In this document: in pieces, positions 31,831 through 39,431 of the stretch | How the letters are laid out: every line of letters starts with the position of its first letter | How positions within the stretch are numbered: position 1 is the stretch's first letter | Origin: Asaia bogorensis | GTDB lineage: Bacteria > Pseudomonadota > Alphaproteobacteria > Acetobacterales > Acetobacteraceae | DNA length: 41,807 nucleotides | Direction: 5' to 3' | Assembly: GCA_945897825.1 (NCBI GenBank) | Contig: CAMDGX010000035.1 | Location: 1-41,807 of the forward strand | Program-made: the position numbers and the translations under genes | Notes under the pieces: generated by a model | Databases searched by the model: none | What the model was told of the DNA's origin: nothing | What the model saw: the letters and a program-made list of their open reading frames with translations, nothing else

Positions 31831-32565
31831 ATGCGCCTCGCCGTCATCTCCGACGTCCACGGCAACCTCCTCGCCCTGGAAGCCGTCCTGCACGACATCA
31901 CCACGCGCGGCGTGGACGACATCATCAACCTCGGCGACTGGATCGCCGGCCCCCTCTGGCCCCGCGAAACCTTCGAACTCCTGTCGGAACTCGGCATCAA
32001 ATCCGTGCGCGGCAACCACGACCGCTGGGCCGTCGACCGCCCGGACGACCAGATGCCCCCCGCCGGCCGCTTCGCCCGCGATGCGCTGACGATCGCCCAG
32101 CGCGAAATCCTCCACGCCCTCCCCGCCACAATCGATATGGGCAACATCCTCGCCTGCCACGGCACCCCCACCGACGACATGCAGAACCTGCTGGAAGAAC
32201 CCCTCGAAGGCCGCACCGCCCCCGCCAGCCGCGACGCCGTCGCCACCCGCATCGGCGCGGAATCCCACCGCCAGGTCATCCTCTGCGGCCACAGCCACCG
32301 CCAGGCCCTCGTCACCGGCCCGAACAACTGCCTGATCCTCAACCCCGGCAGCGTCGGCTGCCCCGCCTTCGCCGACGTCCCCGCTGCCGCCAATTGGGAG
32401 CACCGCTCCCCCCACGCCCGCTACGCCATCCTGACCAAACGCAACGGCCGCTGGACCGCCGACCTCATCGCGCTCGACTACGACTGGGACAAGGCCGCCC
32501 AACACGCTGCCGACCTCGGCTGGCCGAAATGGGCCACCATGCTGAAAACCGGCGCCACCCCGTAG
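31831..32565 (+). CDS. Calcineurin-like metallophosphoesterase (YfcE/MJ0936-like)
   Basis: A 244-residue phosphoesterase. All metal-binding motifs are present: DVHGN (D-x-H), NLGDWIAGP (GD), GNHDRW (GNHD), CHGTP and CGHSHRQ (GHxH), ending with NPGSVGCP. Enzymes of this group hydrolyse phosphodiesters with two metal ions; the natural substrate is unknown. ATG 31831 is preceded by TTGAGGA-type purines. An in-frame ATG at 31765 would add residues encoded by repeat arm B and is rejected. It is a separate unit after the hairpin element. A short REP-like palindrome (GGATGGGCGAAGCGCC) follows the stop. Confidence 0.9.
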   Translation: MRLAVISDVHGNLLALEAVLHDITTRGVDDIINLGDWIAGPLWPRETFELLSELGIKSVRGNHDRWAVDRPDDQMPPAGRFARDALTIAQREILHALPATIDMGNILACHGTPTDDMQNLLEEPLEGRTAPASRDAVATRIGAESHRQVILCGHSHRQALVTGPNNCLILNPGSVGCPAFADVPAAANWEHRSPHARYAILTKRNGRWTADLIALDYDWDKAAQHAADLGWPKWATMLKTGATP

Positions 32566-32641
32566 GTCGGATGGGCGAAGCGCCATTGGACTCCCGTCTC
32601 TGCCGCCCGAGGGAAAAAATCAGTAAAACAGAAAAAATCCC

Positions 32642-32670
32642 TTGCTTCTCCGGTTGTGGGTGATTATATA
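32642..32670 (+). promoter_or_regulatory. Promoter of the second small proline-rich gene, probably leaderless
   Basis: TTGCTT (32642-32647), 17 bases, TATATA (32665-32670), then 8 bases to the ATG at 32679. Immediately upstream are two direct copies of GAAAAAATC (32613-32621, 32631-32639), A-tracts that could act as an UP element. The arrangement matches the promoter at 387-415. Confidence 0.5.
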
Positions 32671-32678
32671 TAACCTCA

Positions 32679-33158
32679 ATGAGCCATCCCGCCCCCCAGC
32701 AGCGCGCCGGACGCGCCCCCAAATCCTTCACACAGGATGTGGCGGAGCGTGCCCTGATCGCCGTGCTGTCCTGGCTCATCCACCGTCGCATCGCCGCGCT
32801 GATCGCCCGGTTCGAGGCTATGTTCGAGGCCTGGCGCGCCGGCACCCTCATTCTCCCCCCGGTCGCGCCGCCCGCCATCCGCACCGCTCCCCGCGTCGCC
32901 AACCCCGATGCCCCCCGTCGCCAGCGCCACCGCGCGCCCGTTTCACGCCCCAGCCATGTCCATCAGGCCGAGCCGGAGTCCGCCCAGCCGCTGGCGGCCC
33001 ATCCATCCCCGCCCGTGCCCGCGCGCCCGCACGGCCCCTTCGCGTGCCGCCACGACCGGTCGCCCGCATCGCCCCCCACGTCCATCCCCCGCCGCATCAC
33101 CCATCCACCCCCCGATCATTTTCGACGCTGTGCCGCAACATGTTTCCGCTCGCCCTAA
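32679..33158 (+). CDS. Small proline-rich protein of unknown function, possible paralogue of the 423 gene
   Basis: A 159-residue protein. Residues 18-50 are an amphipathic/hydrophobic helix with basic residues (ERALIAVLSWLIHRRIAALI) followed by ARFEAMFEAWRAG. The remaining 100 residues are Pro, Arg and His-rich and look disordered. The helix, the E-x-M-x-x-A-W-x-A block and the near-identical promoter link it to the protein at 423-749. No family recognised. The true C-terminus is uncertain, because low-complexity GC-rich sequence can stay open by chance. Confidence 0.5.
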   Translation: MSHPAPQQRAGRAPKSFTQDVAERALIAVLSWLIHRRIAALIARFEAMFEAWRAGTLILPPVAPPAIRTAPRVANPDAPRRQRHRAPVSRPSHVHQAEPESAQPLAAHPSPPVPARPHGPFACRHDRSPASPPTSIPRRITHPPPDHFRRCAATCFRSP

Positions 33159-33193
33159 ATGTTACGATAACGCAACAAAATCCCCGAACGCCG

Positions 33194-33230
33194 AAAACCC
33201 CCGCCACCCTCCAGGGGAGGGCAGCGGGGG
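33194..33230 (-). terminator. Intrinsic terminator of the Flp pilin gene
   Basis: Read on the minus strand, CCCCCGC/GCGGGGG and CCCTCC/GGAGGG pair around a CCT loop, with a TG/TG internal mismatch, and are followed by TTTTC. It lies 55 bases after the pilin stop. Confidence 0.7.
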
Positions 33231-33284
33231 TCTTGGCCAATCCGGTCCGGGCGCGCCGCCGGGAAGCGGCCGCCCGGCGGCGGA

Positions 33285-33449
33285 TCAGAAATTCAGCGCG
33301 TTGAATGCATTGTTCAGGCGGCCGGACAGCGCGCCGAAGGCAGTGGCCAGGCCGACGGCGAGAACGCCGGCGATCAGCCCATACTCCATGGCGGTCACGC
33401 CGCGGCGGTCGGCGACGACAGACTTCGCGATCTTCAGAATGGCCAGCAT
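33285..33449 (-). CDS. Flp-family type IVb pilin
   Basis: A 54-residue pilin precursor. RRGVTAMEYGLIAGVLAVGLATAFGAL is the Flp signature: prepilin-peptidase cleavage follows Gly, the Glu at +5 of the mature protein is present (MEYGLIA), and the helix continues to the C-terminus. Flp subunits form tight-adherence pili. No tad assembly gene is nearby, so this may be an orphan or accessory pilin. The ATG at 33449 has GGGAGA upstream. An intrinsic terminator follows at 33194. Confidence 0.92.
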   Translation of the reverse strand: MLAILKIAKSVVADRRGVTAMEYGLIAGVLAVGLATAFGALSGRLNNAFNALNF

Positions 33450-33608
33450 GTCAGGGTCTCCCGATAAAGCTATTTCGAATTCGCCACCGAGGTGCCTCTG
33501 GCTTCCAGGGCGGCAGTGTGTCGGCACCGGGAGAGTGCCTCGCACGCCATTACATCCGACTTACAGTTTCGCCATTCTTGCTGGGCATCTTAGTTTTCGC
33601 GCAAGAGT

Positions 33609-34349
33609 TCACCCCGCCGCCGCCCCGCCCTTCTCCGCCGCGAGATCGATCAGCCGCGCCCAGTTCGCCGCCGAGTGCAGGTGCGCATAGATCGCCCCCA
33701 GCCATCCCCGCCGGCGCCAATCCAGGAACATCTCGTCCGAAACCTGGTCCAGCCGCTCCGGCCGGATCGCCTTGAACCCGCGCACCCGCGTCGAGCCCCC
33801 GGCGCTGAACGTCACCGTCGCCTCCTCCTCCTGCAGCAGCCCCGCCTCGTCCAGCGCCCGCGCCAGCGCCGCCGCCCCGGTCAGGTTGTCGCGGAACGCG
33901 GCACAGAACTGCACCGCCTCGCTCAGCGCCGCACTCGGCTTGCCATCCTCGAACAGCGCCACCCCCTGCCCGGTCCCCAGGCACGCCGCCCCTTCCTCCA
34001 TGCCGACGAAGGTCGTGCTGCGCGCCGGGTCCTCCACGAAGATGAACGGCCACGCCCGCAGATAGGCCGGCACATAGGTACCCGCCCGCCACTGCCCCGC
34101 TGCGTCCACGAACAGGTTGCCCAGCTCGCTGAGCCCCACCAGCGCCACCGGTGCCGGCACCGGCCCGGCGGCGAACACGATCGGATAATGCCGCGCCGCC
34201 AACCCGAACTCCCCAAGCCCAAGCGGGATCGACGCCGCCTTGTCCGCGAATCCGTAGCCCACGCCGCGGTCCAGCAGCAGCCCGCCATGCTGCGTGGGGT
34301 TCACCCCCACCACCTTGCTGAAGAACAGCGGCAATGCCGGTTCGGCCAT
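33609..34349 (-). CDS. SapC family protein
   Basis: A 246-residue protein that begins MAEPALPLFFSKVVGVNPTQHGGLLL and has GYGFADKAASIPLGLGEFGLAARHYPIVFA, PVALVGLSELGNLFVDAAGQWRAGTYVPAYLRAWPFIF and NLTGAAALARALDEAGLL. These are conserved blocks of the SapC family, named after a Campylobacter S-layer locus; its biochemical function is unknown. The ATG overlaps the stop of the enoyl-CoA-hydratase-like gene by one base, so it is the last gene of the five-gene operon and translationally coupled. Why a SapC protein is fused into a catabolic operon is not clear. Confidence 0.85.
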   Translation of the reverse strand: MAEPALPLFFSKVVGVNPTQHGGLLLDRGVGYGFADKAASIPLGLGEFGLAARHYPIVFAAGPVPAPVALVGLSELGNLFVDAAGQWRAGTYVPAYLRAWPFIFVEDPARSTTFVGMEEGAACLGTGQGVALFEDGKPSAALSEAVQFCAAFRDNLTGAAALARALDEAGLLQEEEATVTFSAGGSTRVRGFKAIRPERLDQVSDEMFLDWRRRGWLGAIYAHLHSAANWARLIDLAAEKGGAAAG

Positions 34350-35071
34350 CAACCCCTCCCGCCCGCATAGGCCGCGATCCGCCCCGCCAACCCCGGCACC
34401 GCGGCCGAGCGCACCAGCGCCGCCAGGTCCGCATCCCGCGTATCCGCCCGCGCCGCCCCGGCGAGCGCCAGAGCCGTCGCCCGGTCCACCCGCGAAACCT
34501 CGCCCGCCATCGCCGCCACCGCCGCGTCCCACCCATCCTGCGCCACGATATCGGTCGCCAACCCGCAGCCCAGCGCCGCCGCGGCATCCAGCCCCTGGCC
34601 GCGCGCCGTCAACGCCAGCGCCCGCGCCTCGCCGACGATCGACGCCAGCCTCCGCGTGCCCAGCACCAGCCCGAACCGCGCGCCCGGAAACGCGAACCGC
34701 GCCCCGGGGTCGGCCACCCGCCACGTGCAGGCGGCGAACAGATCCGCCCCCGCCCCGAACATCCGCCCATGCCCCAGCGCCACACTCGGCACCGGCGCAT
34801 GGCGCACCGCCTGCAGCAGCAGCTCGATCGCTACGAACCGCGCCAGCAGCGACGCATCGCTCTCCGCCTCGATCCCGCCGACGTCGAATCCGGTGCACAA
34901 CGCGCGGCCCGCCCCGCGCAGCACCAGCAGCCGCACCGCCGGATCATCGGCCAGCGCCACCGCCGTGCGCAGATCGGCCACCAGTGCGGCATCGAGCGCG
35001 TTGCCGCGATCGGCTCGGTTGAGCAGGATGGTCAGCACACCCCCCTCGAGGGCGGTCGAAACCAGGCTCAT
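34349..35071 (-). CDS. Enoyl-CoA hydratase/isomerase-like protein lacking both catalytic Glu
   Basis: A 240-residue crotonase-fold protein. ILLNRADRGNALDAALVADLRTAV and LRGAGRALCTGFDVGG (oxyanion-hole region) are typical. At the two catalytic Glu positions of enoyl-CoA hydratase the sequence has GAGADLFAAC (Asp in place of the first Glu) and FAFPGARFGLVLG (Gly in place of the second). It therefore probably performs another crotonase reaction, such as isomerisation, hydrolysis or C-S/C-C cleavage of an acyl-CoA, or it is inactive. Its ATG at 35071 overlaps the dioxygenase stop by four bases (ATGA), and its stop overlaps the SapC start. Confidence 0.85.
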   Translation of the reverse strand: MSLVSTALEGGVLTILLNRADRGNALDAALVADLRTAVALADDPAVRLLVLRGAGRALCTGFDVGGIEAESDASLLARFVAIELLLQAVRHAPVPSVALGHGRMFGAGADLFAACTWRVADPGARFAFPGARFGLVLGTRRLASIVGEARALALTARGQGLDAAAALGCGLATDIVAQDGWDAAVAAMAGEVSRVDRATALALAGAARADTRDADLAALVRSAAVPGLAGRIAAYAGGRG

Positions 35072-35661
35072 GCGGCAGCCGGCGGCATCGACCACAGATT
35101 CGGCACCACGTCGGCCGAATAGCCGGACACGAAGGTTTTCTCCGCCCCTGTCGCCGGGTCGAACACGTGGCGCGCCACCATGCCGATATTGGCGCCATAG
35201 ACATGGATGCTGATCGACGGCGCATCCGCGACGGCATTGGCCACCACATGGATGTCGCCGATGCTGGGCGAGACCATGCCGATCATGCCCGGCCGCAGCG
35301 TGGCGCTGTCGCCCGGCACCAGCGCGCCGGAGGGCGAGCGCGTGAAATGCGTCTCGGTCTCCGCGCCGCGCAGCATCCCGATCAGGCCCCAGACCATGTG
35401 GTCATGCACCGGCGTCTTCTGCCCGGGCCCCCACACGAAGCTGACCACCGAGAACCGCTCCAGCGGGTCGCAATGCAGCAGGTATTGCGTGTAGCGCTCG
35501 GGGTTCGGCCGCGCGAAGGCCTCCGGCAGCCAGTCGTCCTGCGCCACCAGGCCAGACAGCAGCAACTGCCCGTTGGCCAGCATCGCCGCCTCGTCGCCGT
35601 GATGCGCGTCGGCCAGGCGGGTGAAATCCTGGATGAAGTGCTTGAGCCTCTGGGTGTTCAA
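35068..35661 (-). CDS. Gln-type thiol dioxygenase (cysteine/3-mercaptopropionate dioxygenase family)
   Basis: A 197-residue cupin that oxidises a thiol to a sulfinate. Iron ligands are His86 and His88 in VHDHMVWG and His138 in DIHVV. The catalytic Ser-His-Tyr set is SIHVY (Ser151, His153, Tyr155). The residue equal to the substrate-binding Arg60 of mammalian cysteine dioxygenase is Gln59 in YTQY, and no Cys stands at the Cys93 crosslink position. Both traits mark the Gln-type enzymes, known as 3-mercaptopropionate dioxygenases. It starts with TTG at 35661 inside the CoA-transferase stop (four-base overlap). Substrate is inferred, not shown. Confidence 0.85.
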   Translation of the reverse strand: MNTQRLKHFIQDFTRLADAHHGDEAAMLANGQLLLSGLVAQDDWLPEAFARPNPERYTQYLLHCDPLERFSVVSFVWGPGQKTPVHDHMVWGLIGMLRGAETETHFTRSPSGALVPGDSATLRPGMIGMVSPSIGDIHVVANAVADAPSISIHVYGANIGMVARHVFDPATGAEKTFVSGYSADVVPNLWSMPPAAA

Positions 35662-36854
35662 ACCACGCCTCCTTCGCGCAGGGCCGCGATCTCGTTCGCA
35701 CCGAAGCCCACCTCGGCCAGGATGGCATCGGTATCGGCGCCCAGCAGCGGCGCCAGCTTGTCCAGCCGCGGCGTGCCGTGGGCGAGCGTCACGCCGGAGC
35801 CGGCGAAGCGCAGCTTGCCCCAGGGGGACTCGACCTCCTGCATCAGCCCGCGCGCCTTCACCTGCCGGTGCTCGATCACCTCCTCGATGCGCCAGATGGC
35901 GGCGCAGGGGGCGCCGGCGGCGTTCAGCCGCTCCTCCCATTCCGTGGGGGTGGCGGCGGCGAGCTTGTCTTCGATCAGCGCGCGCAGGGCGGGCTCGTTC
36001 TCGACGCGCAGGAACCAGTCGGCGAAGCGCGGATCAGAGAAGGCGTGCTCCAGGCCCAGCGCCTTCATCAGCGCGTCGTACTGGCGGTCGTTGTTCACCG
36101 CCAGCAGCAGCCAGCCATCCTTGGAGCGGAAGAGGTTGGCGGTCGGCTTGCGGCTGACCGCCTGGTTGCCGGATTGCTTCTGCTTGTGGCCGGCCACCGT
36201 CCAGTCGGCGATCGGGCCCGGCAGGAAGGCCAGCGTCGCGTCGAGCATCGAGACGTCGACGAACTGGCCCTGGCCCGTGTGCGTGCGCTGGAACAGCGCA
36301 GAGGCGACGCCGAAGGCCATGGTCATGCCGGTCAGCGTGTCGCACACCGCGAAGCCCGCGCGCACCGGGCCGGTTTCCTCGTGGCCGGTGATCGACATGA
36401 TGCCGCTCATCGCCTGGATCTTGCCGTCGTAGCCCGCCTCGGCGCTGTCCGGCCCGGTATGGCCGAAGCCCGACACGGCCGCGTAGATCAGCTTCGGGTT
36501 GATCTTGCGCAGGTCCTCGTAGCCGAGCCCGAGCCGGTCCATCACGCGCGGGCGGAAATTCTCCATCACCACGTCGGCCTCGGCGACCAGGCGGCGGATG
36601 ATGTCCTTGGCCTCGGGCTTCTGCAGGTCGAGCGTCAGGCTGCGCTTGTTGCCGTTGATCGCCATCCAGCCGGAGGCCATGCCGCGCTCCGCCCAGTCGC
36701 GCGACAGTGGGGTGCGCCGCGCATCCTCGCCCTCGCGGCGCTCGACCTTGATGACCTCGGCGCCCATCAGGGCGAGTTGGAAGCTGGCATAGGGGCCGGC
36801 GAGGACCTGGGTGAAGTCCAGGATCCTCACCCCTTCGAACGGGCGCGCGCTCAT
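35658..36854 (-). CDS. Class III CoA-transferase (CaiB/BaiF family)
   Basis: A 398-residue formyl-CoA-transferase-like enzyme. The N-terminus EGVRILDFTQVLAGPYASFQLALMGAEVIKVE is the family signature, followed by NGNKRSLTLDLQKPEAKDII and VVMENFRPRVMDRLGLGYEDL. Asp172 in GFAVCDTLTGMTMAFG fits the catalytic Asp that forms the acyl anhydride. Such enzymes move CoA between carboxylic acids; the donor and acceptor here are unknown. It starts 4 bases after the GrdB-like gene. Beside a Gln-type dioxygenase, activation of a sulfinate such as 3-sulfinopropionate is a reasonable guess, since a class III CoA-transferase does that step in known 3-mercaptopropionate pathways. Confidence 0.92.
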   Translation of the reverse strand: MSARPFEGVRILDFTQVLAGPYASFQLALMGAEVIKVERREGEDARRTPLSRDWAERGMASGWMAINGNKRSLTLDLQKPEAKDIIRRLVAEADVVMENFRPRVMDRLGLGYEDLRKINPKLIYAAVSGFGHTGPDSAEAGYDGKIQAMSGIMSITGHEETGPVRAGFAVCDTLTGMTMAFGVASALFQRTHTGQGQFVDVSMLDATLAFLPGPIADWTVAGHKQKQSGNQAVSRKPTANLFRSKDGWLLLAVNNDRQYDALMKALGLEHAFSDPRFADWFLRVENEPALRALIEDKLAAATPTEWEERLNAAGAPCAAIWRIEEVIEHRQVKARGLMQEVESPWGKLRFAGSGVTLAHGTPRLDKLAPLLGADTDAILAEVGFGANEIAALREGGVV

Positions 36855-36858
36855 CGGG

Positions 36859-37797
36859 TCAATCGCCCGCCGCGACGCGGTTGGGCCGGGCCAGTTCCTT
36901 CTGGCGGTCGAACTCCTCGCGGCGGCGCTTCAGCTCCTCCTCGCCGATCTGCTCCAGGTTCAGGTAGTCGAGCTTCCAGCGCCCGTCGGCGTTCCAGCGG
37001 ATCGGCGACTGCATGGTGGTTTGCGGGCCGGCGGCCGACTCCAGCAGGCGCAGCGCCAGTTCCAGCGTCTGGTCCTGGCTGGCGACGTCGTGCGGCCGGC
37101 CGGCGCTGTTGCCCAGCGGGAAGTCGCTGAACAGGAAGCGCGGGGCCGCGGCGTGTTCGACGATGTCCTTGGCGCAGCCCATCACCACCGTGGCGATGCC
37201 GGCCGCCTCCAGCGCGCGCGCGGTCAGCGTCGAGGTCTGGTGGCAGACCGGGCAGTTCGGCACCACGATCGCCGCGTCCACCCCGTCGGCCAGGGCGCGG
37301 CGCACGATCTCCGGCGCGTCGGTGTCGATGGTGACGCGGTGGCTGCGGTTGGTCGGCGCGCCGAAGAAGCGCGGAGCGACGGCGCCGATGCGCCCGGATG
37401 CGGCGGCGCGGCGCAGGGCGGGGAGCGGGAACCAGGTGCCGCTGTCCGTCGCCGTGGTGTGGGTGCGGTCGTAGCCGATATGGCTGATGCGCAAATCGTG
37501 ATCGGCGGCGGTGTTGCCCTCGTACACCTGGTAGAACTTGGCGCTGCCGTTGTAGGCGGCGCCCGGCCCCTGGTCGCCCTTGTCGGGCTGGTAGGGGGCG
37601 GCGGTGGTGACGATGGCGATTCGGGCCTGGGACAGCGGCTTCGCGAGCTTCGCGAACGGGGCTTCCAGGTGATGGGCCCAGCGGTACGGCGTCGTGTAGC
37701 CGATCGCCTTGTAGTACTCGCGGGTGCGCTGCATGTACGGGATCGGCGAGTCGTAGTCCGGCGCGAAGCCGAGCGCATCGGTCATTGGCGAATCCAT
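36859..37797 (-). CDS. GrdB-related glycine/sarcosine/betaine reductase B-like protein with a CPVC motif
   Basis: A 312-residue protein of the family named after the selenoprotein B of glycine/betaine reductases. AAIVVPNCPVCHQTSTL occupies the place of the redox U-x-x-C site, with Cys182 and Cys185 in place of Sec and Cys. The rest of the fold is visible in RIAIVTTAAPY, GYDRTHTTATD and a C-terminal helix rich in charged residues. The gene starts at ATG 37797, preceded by GGGAGAA; ATG 37785 is possible. It is the first gene of the minus-strand operon and divergent from tctC. In aerobes these homologues have no settled role; reductive C-S or disulfide chemistry is conceivable. Confidence 0.78.
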   Translation of the reverse strand: MDSPMTDALGFAPDYDSPIPYMQRTREYYKAIGYTTPYRWAHHLEAPFAKLAKPLSQARIAIVTTAAPYQPDKGDQGPGAAYNGSAKFYQVYEGNTAADHDLRISHIGYDRTHTTATDSGTWFPLPALRRAAASGRIGAVAPRFFGAPTNRSHRVTIDTDAPEIVRRALADGVDAAIVVPNCPVCHQTSTLTARALEAAGIATVVMGCAKDIVEHAAAPRFLFSDFPLGNSAGRPHDVASQDQTLELALRLLESAAGPQTTMQSPIRWNADGRWKLDYLNLEQIGEEELKRRREEFDRQKELARPNRVAAGD

Positions 37798-37857
37798 CGG
37801 CGTTCTCCCGCAGCGGGTCACATTGGGCACATGCTATGGGCAGGGCGGCCCGATGTC

Positions 37858-37873
37858 ACGTTGCAGCAAACGT
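37858..37873. promoter_or_regulatory. Candidate operator in the divergent gap between the GrdB-like and tctC genes
   Basis: ACGTT and AACGT, 6 bases apart (37858-37873), form an inverted repeat in the 160-base divergent intergenic region. Position suggests control of both transcription units. No regulator gene adjoins the locus, so the protein that binds is unknown. Confidence 0.35.
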
Positions 37874-37957
37874 TTGACTTCGCGCCGATTCTCTGGCCTG
37901 CGTTGCGTAACAGGTGTGACCGCCCGGGAACGGGGCGGACGTCCATTCGGGAGAGCC

Positions 37958-38932
37958 ATGATGATGTTCACCAAGCGCGCGTTGCTGCAGTCGTCCCTGG
38001 CATTGGCCGGCGCGGCCGGGCTGGGCCGTTCCGCCATGGCGCAGGCGATCGAGCAGCTGCAGCTGTTCGTGCCGGCGGCCCCCGGCGGCGGCTGGGACCA
38101 GACGGCGCGCACGATCGAGGCGGTGCTGCGCAACACCAACCAGATCAAGACAGCGCAGGTGACCAACGTGCCCGGCGCGGGCGGCGTGGTGGGGCTGCCG
38201 CAGTTCCTGAACCAGTGGCGTGGCCGGCCGAACGCGCTGATGGTCGGCGGCATGGTGATGGTGGGTGCCATCATCGCCAACAAGGCGCCGGTGAAGCTGA
38301 CGAGCACGACGCCGATCGCCCGGCTGACCGGCGAGTTCCTCGCCGTGGTGGTGCCGGCGAATTCGCCGTTAAAGACGATGGGCGAGCTGGTGGCGGCGCT
38401 GAAGGCCGATCCGGCGAAGGTGCCGGTGGCGGGCGGCTCGGCGGGCGGGTCGGACCACATCCTGCTGGGCATGATCGGCAAGGCGGCCGGCGTTCCGGCG
38501 AGCAAGCTGAGCTACGTGGCGTTCGCCGGGGGCGGGCCGGCCCAGGCGGCGATCCTGGGCGGGCATGTGGCGGCGGGCATCTCGGGCTTCGGCGAGTTCG
38601 GCGAGCAGGTGAAGGCTGGCAAGATGCGGGCGCTGGCGATTTCCGCCGATGCGCGCCAGCCGGGCATCGATGTGCCGACGCTCAAGGAGCAGGGCGTGGA
38701 TGTGGAGCTGTTCAACTGGCGCGGCGTGTTCGCCCCCTCGGGCGTGACCCCGGCGCAGCGCGAGGCGATGGTCGGGCTGATGCAGGCGATGACGGCCTCG
38801 TCCACCTGGCAGGAGGAATGCCGCAAGCGCGACTGGACCTCGATCCCGATGTTCGGCGATGCCTATGCCAAGTATATCGAGAGCGAGACGGCGCGCATCG
38901 AGACGATCCTGAAGGATCTCGGCCTGGCCTAG
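37958..38932 (+). CDS. tctC: Tripartite tricarboxylate transporter, periplasmic binding protein
   Basis: A 324-residue solute receptor of the TTT family. A signal peptide (1-30, LALAGAAGLGRSAMAQA) is followed by LQLFVPAAPGGGWDQTARTIEAVL, the typical first strand and ligand loop, and VTNVPGAGGVVGLPQFL. It would bind an organic carboxylate in the periplasm and deliver it to TctAB. Three ATG codons in a row (37958, 37961, 37964) leave the exact start open; GGGAGA precedes the first. tctB begins 3 bases after the stop. The ligand is unknown; the neighbouring operon suggests a thiol- or disulfide-containing acid. Confidence 0.92.
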   Translation: MMMFTKRALLQSSLALAGAAGLGRSAMAQAIEQLQLFVPAAPGGGWDQTARTIEAVLRNTNQIKTAQVTNVPGAGGVVGLPQFLNQWRGRPNALMVGGMVMVGAIIANKAPVKLTSTTPIARLTGEFLAVVVPANSPLKTMGELVAALKADPAKVPVAGGSAGGSDHILLGMIGKAAGVPASKLSYVAFAGGGPAQAAILGGHVAAGISGFGEFGEQVKAGKMRALAISADARQPGIDVPTLKEQGVDVELFNWRGVFAPSGVTPAQREAMVGLMQAMTASSTWQEECRKRDWTSIPMFGDAYAKYIESETARIETILKDLGLA

Positions 38933-38935
38933 GCC

Positions 38936-39427
38936 GTGTCGGAGCGACTGCACCGTGGCCCCGCCTGGCCCGAGACGCTGATCGGGCTGGGGCTGCTGGG
39001 CGTGGCCGGGGTGGTGTGGTGGCAGGCCGGGGCGATCGCGACCTCGCCGATGTATGCCAAGGTGGGGCCGCGCATCTTTCCCTACCTGACCGCCATCGGG
39101 CTGGCGGTGCTGGCGGCGGCGATGGTGGTCGCCGGGCTGCGCGGCGGCTGGCAGACCGACGAGGAACGCGAGGTCGCGACCGATTGGCGGGCCGTGGGGT
39201 TCGTGGCCGCGGGGCTGCTGGCCAATGTTCTGCTGATCGGGCCGGCGGGGTTCACCCTGGCGTCCGTCGTCATGTTCGTGCTGGTGGCGCATGGCTTCGG
39301 CAGCCGGGCGCCGTTGCGCGACGCGGGGATCGCGCTGGTGTTCGGGCTGGCGGCGTATTTCGGGTTCGCCAAGGCGCTCGGCGTGAACATCGGCGCCGGC
39401 GTCATCGAGCGGCTGCTGGGGGCCTGA
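38936..39427 (+). CDS. tctB: Tripartite tricarboxylate transporter, small membrane subunit TctB
   Basis: A 163-residue protein with four membrane helices: [52 protein letters not shown] and [13 protein letters not shown] / [20 protein letters not shown]. The pattern [17 protein letters not shown] is the TctB hallmark. It supports TctA in the inner membrane. GTG start at 38936, 3 bases after tctC, and tctA begins 4 bases after its stop. Confidence 0.9.
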   Translation: MSERLHRGPAWPETLIGLGLLGVAGVVWWQAGAIATSPMYAKVGPRIFPYLTAIGLAVLAAAMVVAGLRGGWQTDEEREVATDWRAVGFVAAGLLANVLLIGPAGFTLASVVMFVLVAHGFGSRAPLRDAGIALVFGLAAYFGFAKALGVNIGAGVIERLLGA

Positions 39428-39431
39428 GTTC

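Noticed and set aside
31765-32565. An earlier start for the metallophosphoesterase (MDKSLFASFSSEKE...)
   Set aside because: The N-terminal extension is encoded by repeat arm B, and the catalytic DVHGN motif normally begins within the first 15 residues, as with ATG 31831.
32562-32590. REP-like palindrome after the metallophosphoesterase as a mobile element
   Set aside because: The motif GGATGGGCGAAGCGCC resembles common REP sequences, but it is a single imperfect copy without partner or transposase.
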